A DNA stretch of 64,000 nucleotides from Anisus vortex (taxonomy: Eukaryota > Mollusca > Gastropoda > Planorbidae). Below, one piece after another: positions 47,601 to 55,708 of this stretch (position 1 is its first letter; each line of letters starts with the position of its first letter). A program made the position numbers and the translations under genes. Under the pieces are notes generated by a model. It searched no databases. It was given only the letters and a program-made list of their open reading frames with translations, and was not told the origin of the DNA. The stretch is from the NCBI GenBank assembly GCA_949126835.1, contig OX421503.1, forward strand, positions 2,313,001 through 2,377,000, given 5' to 3'.

Positions 47601-50600
47601 TTTAAAAGACTTTGTTTCTTTTTACCAGAGTTTGCATTTTTAAGTTTGTTATGAATAAAAATAATTTTAAGTTAAAGATGTATTCAAATACTATAATACG
47701 ATGGGCCCCTTGCTCTATTTTTAGAGCTTATGTGTTCTTTTTTTCCGTACGCAAACAATAAGGCCGTCATGAATTACTTCTACGCTCCTACTATCGCATT
47801 AAAGGTTTCCGCTGTATATAACTTTCTATTTAAATCTTAATTTTCCATTGAGTAAATCATAGCGAATTTCTAAATCGGAAGTCTAGAGGACTTAGTGCGA
47901 TTGGAAATTCCGAAACTAAGTGTTTCAAGTTATCAAATAGCAGATCTCGAAATATCAAAGCAAGCCGTCCATCTTATTATAGACTTTGATTTATTATGTC
48001 ACTATCTATAGGTCTATTGCCTACTTCTTAATTGTATTTCAGTTTAACCCTCTAGGTATCCAAAAATCATATTTAATTTGACACTCACATATAAGCTTAT
48101 AAAGGGCCCCGTATCTCAAATAGCTTAGGGCCCCATCAAGTCTAAATCCGGCCCTGCCTGCAGAAATAGCGCCTTCTGCTTCTGGATATCCTTGCTGATT
48201 CCATCCAAGCTATGTCAAGAGAGTGGGATGGTGACACTGGAAAAATTACTACAGACCGTAGTGCCAGTCCTCAACAGAGTTGGTTGTACGAGCTATTCCG
48301 TCAGCGGCAGTGTGATATTGGTTCCAACGTTGTATAGTAAATATAGCTGGTCCATAAGTGGCACATCTTCCAGCACGTCGTCGTCCACGGATGTAATTGT
48401 GTTTGAAATATGACAGAAGCTCAGGCATTCGCTCGTGTACATCTCCAATGGCATCTGCAGGTAGATGGAAAGTCTCCATGACGTCATCTTCAGGAACAAA
48501 AGCTAATGCAGGTATACACCTGGCTGCTCTACGAACTGTGGTGTCATTTTCATATACCTGCTTCATCCCTATTGAATTCAACTTCCTCAGCACGCTTCGG
48601 GACAGGTGAAAATAGTAACCAGAGATGACTGCAAAAGGGTATGCTGTCTGAAATGCCGATATCGCAGCCGTCTCAAAGTCGACCAGAATTATTTCGGGAT
48701 TGGCCGCCAGGATGAGCGTTTTAAATTTTTGTAGAATACGATCGTTCGTCTTTTGGGCTTTATTCTGAACCAGTCAAAAAAGTGCAAGTAGATTGTTTCC
48801 AGGGACGAGTTCAAAATGGATGGTGTATAGCTGAAAGAAGATGGAAGGAACCACCTTGAACGTTCCATTTGCAAGCCATAATTTTGCTCGTGCAGTCCAT
48901 CAAGCATATCATCGCTTCCAAAGATTAGCACTCGATCGTCATTTCTTCCAAATTCATAGAGGATCATAGCAGCAAATTTTTGTGGTACGTCGAAATTAGT
49001 GTCAGATGGAGGAGGAGGCAAAACAGCTTTTCTATGGCGTTGAAGACTTCTAGCGAAAGTTGCTCGTTTTGGTAATGCTTGCAGAATATGACTGTCCAAA
49101 TCACGTGCCACCATTCCTATAATTGCAGCCAGTGTTGCAATCGTTTCTTCCATCTTTTGTTTCATTTTACTTATATCAAGACGAGCAAGTGATGTTGCCA
49201 TGTTGCCTTGATGAGTATAATCTTTATCTTTGTGGCCGACAACAAGCTATCCTATTGTCTTCAAATGAGCAGAACACTTGTAATTCTCATACATTTTACA
49301 ACCCCAAAAAATTTCTCCTTTTGTATTATCACGTGCTTTAACATATTCAAAACCTATGTATAAAATTGTTGGACGTCCCTTTGTAGAAACACCATATGTA
49401 ACAGTATCTTGTGTCGCCATATCGTTTCAAAAATCTACCCAGAAACACCTTTTTATATACTAGTAAATACATTAATAATAAAAATAATTATAATAATTGT
49501 ATAGCGCTGCTAACAAACATGGTGTACGCTTAGTTGAACATACAACTAAGAACACGGATATTACTCTAGGTTATGTGACGGAGCTAATTAATGATTTAAA
49601 CAAAAGACAAATATAAAAAATGTAGCATTAGTCGACCCAACCCATAAGTAAGACAGAAGGGATCTAAAGCATGTTCAATTTTATCTAAGTTAATTATTGA
49701 AAAAAAAACAACGATTTTTTAAGTTCTTTTTTAAAGTAACAGTAGAGCTTGTTTGCCATTACTGATTAGTGGCGTATGCAAGCTCCTACAATCATCATCC
49801 AATCGCAGATTTGTAAAATACAATCACTCGTAAAACCCCGCCCCGTCCTGTGAAAGTACTCCCAAGCTACATTTCACACACTAATTGCTGAAACCTGCCA
49901 AATTACATTTCATCCAATAATTGTTGAAACATGTCAAGTTACGTTTCATCCACTAATTGCTGAAACCTACCAGGCTACATTTCACCCACTAATTGCTGAC
50001 ATCTGCCAAGTTACATTTCATCCAATAATTGCTGAATCCTGCCAAGTTACATTTCATCCACTGATTGCTGAAACCTGCCAAATTACATTTCATCCACTAA
50101 TTGCTGAAACCTGCCAAGCTACATTTCATCCACTAATTGCTGAAACCTGCCAGACAGCAACTAAGAACGACAGTTAGCTTCGACCCAGTGACGCCACACG
50201 CCCCATATCGCCCCCCCCCCCCCTCCTTCCCGCAAATACACATATATACAAACTTATATAGGCTAATAAAGTAACAGTCAAGATATAAAAAAAAACGTTT
50301 AATCAATGGCAATGGGATGTACTTAATTAACCCATTACCCACCGCTTTTTTTAAAGGCTAATTTCTTTTGTTCAAAATTATTTTGCAAATAAACTTAAAT
50401 AATAATTGTCATTAATTTCACTCTAATTATCAACAGTATTAATATTATTTATATATTGACGAAATACTAAATCTAGAGCGGTCTTTATATGTTTAATAAC
50501 TCTGTGATAGGCACAGGTGTTCCAGCTTCGCTAAAAAAAAATTTTCAATAAAATTTTTTTTATAATACTTGTTTACACACACAAATTCTAACTATTTGCT

Positions 50601-53600
50601 ACTCGCTCTGTTGCTCATTCTTTTCGAAGTCTTTATCTCTCTCTCTCACACTATCATTATTTTCGTTGTTATTTCGTCGGGTATAAAACCTCTTAGTAAT
50701 ATAATATAGACGAAAAATATACCATCACACCTTCCCACTTCTTCTTTATCTTTTTCTCTCTTTGTGTGTTTATCTGTCGGTGGGGGTGGGGGCGGTTGTT
50801 TGTGACGCCACAGTTCTTTTCAGTGTTTTAGCTGTATTCGGCCACAAGGTGGGTCAATGTAACTCATACACCTGGTTTTATTAGAACAAGCAACAATACG
50901 TCTTATATCTACTAGTGGGTCAAATTGACACATATAGCTATTAATTGCATTAGCCAATATATCATTTAGAAAGGGCTTTTAAAATTAATTTGATAATGAT
51001 GGTGGCAATATTTAAAATACTAGACGATATTTTGAATTAAGTTCCCAAAAATGCGTAATTATGAATACGTTTTAAAATTTTAATAACCAAAAGTTTAAGA
51101 ACAATAAAGTATTTATAATTAAGCACTAGATATGCATAAAAGTAAGGTTTTGGTATGTTTTCTTTTTTTAATCTTAATTTCTAGTGTCTTACTGAAGATT
51201 GCTTATGCATAACCTTTAATTGTATTATTCGTACTATATGTGCTGGTAAAAGACCTTTTGTTATACATATAGATACAGTGTTGATTATGTTTAAAGCACC
51301 GTGTAGCACATGCAGTTAACCTTTAATGAGCTGCAAACTTTCTGCTATTTCTGCGAACAATGGCTCACCTGTCGTACCAATGATGAATCTCTATTGTCGT
51401 GCTCATAGATAATATGCAAGACATCTACTGAGCAAAAAGTCAGGATAACACACTGAACGCTTTTTTTTTTTGTTTAATTAATGTTGTATGTATATATAGA
51501 TTTCTAGTTCAGTAACTAACAAGAAAAGAAAACTCAATAAAAATAAATAAATATTAAGGGTCAAATTCAATATAAATAACGATGAAACGGGAGTGAAGAA
51601 AACCAAGGGTATGGCACAGGTGTCCGCGTAGGTCTGTTGATGCCATGAGGTATTTCCCTTCCCCCTATCCCGTTTTGTTAGTATTGGCAACATAATCTAT
51701 ATTATTTTCCTATTTATTTCAATGGAATAGTGAAAGCATGTGTTTATTGTCGCTATGATTAACTGTCCGTAAGTTTAAGTGTCGTGGGATTAAGTGTCCG
51801 TATGTTTAAGTGTCGTGGGATTAAGTGTCCGTATGTTTAAGTGTCGTGGGATTAAGTGTCCGTATGTTTAAGTGTCGTGGGATTAAGTGTCCGTATGTTT
51901 ATCTGTCGTGTGATTAAGTGTCCGTATGTTTATTTGTCGTGGGATTAAGTGTCCGTATGTTTAAGTGCCGTGGGATTAAGTGTCCGTATGTTTATCTGTC
52001 GTGGGATTAAGTGTCCGTATGTTTAAGTGTCGTGGGATTAAGTGTCCGTATGTTTATCTGTCGTGGGATTAAGTGTCCGTATGTTTAAGTGTCGTGGGAT
52101 TAACTGTCCGTATGTTTAAGTGTCGTGGGATTAAGTGTCCGTATGTTTATCTGTAGTGTGAGTTAGTGTCTGTGTTTTTCAGTGTGGCGTGTTTATCGTT
52201 CGCATGTTTAAATGTCGGCACACGATGAATAGGACTATAAACAAGAAAACTATTTTTTTGAGCTGTTGATCATTATAAAATAATTAATATCGAATTCTTT
52301 ATTTAGGAAAGTCTTATGTGGGATTGAAGGCTAACGGAATACCAATGGACCTCAATGATTGCTCTGTTAAACCAGACGATACTATAAATTTGCTCTGGTG
52401 CGTCACCAGTTTACTTAACCACACTTTGACCATCTCATACACTGGCTCACCTACTGTGTCTACAAATGAATGTCTAAACCACACAATGCGCTACGTCAGC
52501 TCAATGAACACGTTTACAGTTTCCTATCAAGAAACTATTGGTTGTCGAAGAAACGCTACATATACATGTGTTTTGAATGGTAAGTATGCTTTCTGTATTA
52601 CTTTGAAATTATTGTATTGAGTATTTACATTATAGCCAAGCTCTAAACAAATTCTCTAAAAGATATGACAATTACTATCAGAGCGTTGAAATTTCTGTAA
52701 AAAAAAATCTGTTAATGCTTGGAAATTTGAAGTAGCGACGTCTTGAGTTTAAGGGAGCCGTACTACCTTGATTTTTGAAAAAAAAAGAAAGATTTATTTC
52801 ATTCACAATGTGTTTGGAATGTTTCAGAAAGCTTAATTATTCTATTTTCAATCACAGAAAAAATGTTTTATGGAAATAGGTTCACAAGTAGAGTTGAAAT
52901 GGACATTGATGATAGTTTTGTTGCTGCAAGTTCTAGTAGTACTACTCGGAGTACTGCTGTGGATGAAACTGGGCCCACATCAACTGCGATAGAAAAGATC
53001 AACCCTCTCGAGGCTGTTAGGACCATTTATTTTCACAATCGGTCGACCGATGACAACCCAGTGCATAGTTTTTGTGGAGATTGGTGCGGCTACAAGCAAG
53101 CTGTGGTAGCAGGAAATGTGGATGAATACAAGCATACAAGAAACCTTCCAGTGATGGATGCCATCAAGCCTGTATTCTAAGACCTCGCCAAAACTGAACT
53201 TTGGAAAAAGTGTCCTGATGGCTACCTGACATTAGTTTTGTCAAGTAAAGTCTCTCATTCACAATGGATGCATACAAAGTTGGAACACCGCTACACCACA
53301 AACCGTCGTTTTAGTGAAGGGATACTTGTAATATTCTTCACGGATTTGTCAGTGTATAAAAGAAATAATGTGCATGCTTCTTAACTTGTTCATAGATCGT
53401 CGTTATATAAATGAAATAATTTGTATACATTTAAAAACGAATTTAAATAATTTTGATAAGGAAAGGAATCATTGCTTAAGTATTTTATTTGACGTGTATT
53501 TTATTTCATGTTGAAATAAAACATAAAATGATACAATGATTTGTTTTGCCGTACAAAGCTGATTAACATGTTTTAATTATATATTTGTTTTATTGTAGTG

Positions 53601-55640
53601 ATTTTAAATTAAATTGTTTGTCCTATATTTCGATAAAGTTTTGTTCTCTACATCTTAGAATTAAGTATTTTCAGTGATTCTTAACGTTTTCCTGTTGACA
53701 TTCCCTTAAGGTATCTTGTTCTGAATAATTTGTTTAAAATATAACATGTTTAAAATATAACATGTTTAAAATTATAATGTAGATAAGCATGTTCATTGGC
53801 TATAAGTAGATGCATGTACAATTAAGAAATTGTCTTTAAAATTACAAAGTATCGACTTTTTAATAGGATATAACTACATTCATATAAAGTCATATTGCAA
53901 ATGATTTGTGCATTTTAAACTGCTCTGTATCTTTGTTGTGCTGTCTAAGTAAAATTTTTAAGTAAAACATGTATAGTATTATGGAATTCATAATGGATTA
54001 AAAGAGAAATATAATGAATGTATGTAAATACATAGAACCTCTCTCTCTATATATGGGTTTTTGTAATGATGGTAGCCAGTTCACATACCATATCCCCACC
54101 TCACTTTTGTCGAGAGGTTGATGGCAGTAGTTTAGACCAGGCAATATTCCGTTAACAATGCTAATTCACACGAATTGAATCAACAGTCAAGCAGTGTTCA
54201 AGTGAAAAGACATATGTTTAATTCATAATCACCTAGGGATAATAATACTTCATCCTCAGATAGGCCTACTTTACCTACATCTATTAGACCGACAGCTCTA
54301 TTAATGGAGAATACAACCACAGGTAAAAAAATATTCAAAGAGTGAAAATAAACATGAAGAAAGGCAATGTACACAAATACTATGAGCACAGTACTAAATG
54401 ATAATCCTAAAACTTAGTCACGCGTCTTAGAAAGTGTGTTTCTATAGTAGAGCGGAGTCTCCAGAGTCGAAAGGGTAGAGCGTTTACCTTTATACCTGGG
54501 GCTTAAAATGGCAGTCTTCCTTTCACGTCATGAACCCACGGTTCATTTATCGCAAAGTGTACGCCCACTTCTCTACCGGTCAGCTGTCAAAGAGTAGGTC
54601 AGTGGGCATTCCAGAATAACCCAATGTTATCTCCCTTTGTCTTATTTACTACCAGGGCGGCAACTTCCATCGTCCAAGTCAACATTGTACATTTCATTGT
54701 ATTTGTATAAATACGTGCTCCGATACGAGTCTCTTGTCCACAGACACAAACCTAATTGTTTAACTTCAAAGTGTCTTATGGACCTTACTGTGAACTTAGA
54801 CAAAGGCTATTCATGGGCCAGTGCAAGACTGTGAAAACATCAAAGGATAGATAACTCCGGTTGACCATCGGAGGAGATGGAGTGGTTGCCCCTTGACGGA
54901 GTCTATGCGTACGTTTATAGAGGCGGCGGGTTTCGGAAAATCGCACGCGCGAGTCGACCCGAGGTAGGTTTTGTCCTCCATAAGGTTTAAGCAAACAGTA
55001 CATCAAGGGGTAAGCTTCATCTGCGACGATTACAAAAGGCGTTACATCATTTGAGTCGGGCAGGGTTGTTGGTTCCGGAATTTGCAGTGTTCCACTCATA
55101 ATAGCTTGATAAAGACTAGAAGCTTGGAATGTCCCTCCATCGCTCTGTTGTCCGTAGCCTCCCACATCGATCACGATCAATCGGTAATTTGCATCCACAA
55201 GAGCTTGGAGAACAATGGAGAAAAAATGTTTATAATTGTCAAACATAGATCCCGAGTTCTTGGGGCACAGAATTCGAACGTGTTTTTGGTCCAGTGCTCC
55301 GATGCAGTGGGGACATTTCCAGACGTCCCACATTTCACTAGCGATTGTTTAGAAAAATGCACGTGTAGGGACAGGCATGTGCACTGGCTGCAAGTCTTCC
55401 CACAAAAGGTCAACTGTTTCGGACACAATACCTGTTATTGTAGCTGGGCCCATTCGAAATGAGAACGAAGGCAATCTGAATGACGCCCCAGTTATGAGGA
55501 ATCTGAAAATAAAATAAAATGAAACTATTGAGGAAAGTCCTATAAAAAATCAAAAACAACAATCCCATTAGATGGGAAGGGGAGGGAGGAGGGAAGAAAG
55601 GGATGGACAGAAAGAAAGAAAGTAAAAGAGAGAAAGAAGA

Positions 55641-55675
<35 letters not shown>

Positions 55676-55677
55676 GA

Positions 55678-55708
<31 letters not shown>

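Larger units (their letters stand above)
46461..52223. mobile_element. Mutator-like element (MULE) filling intron 9
   Basis: Long inverted repeats lie at 46461-46975 and, reversed, at about 51335-52223; the shared inverted part covers GTTTGCAGAAATTGCAG, the ATTAATGTTGTATGTATATA region and GACAGATAAACATACGGAC. A minus-strand transposase with a FLYWCH-type finger lies between them. The right repeat is longer through a 31-bp array. The left end starts about 70 bp after the exon 9 donor and the right end lies about 80 bp before exon 10, so the original intron was very short. No target duplication could be fixed. Confidence 0.8.
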
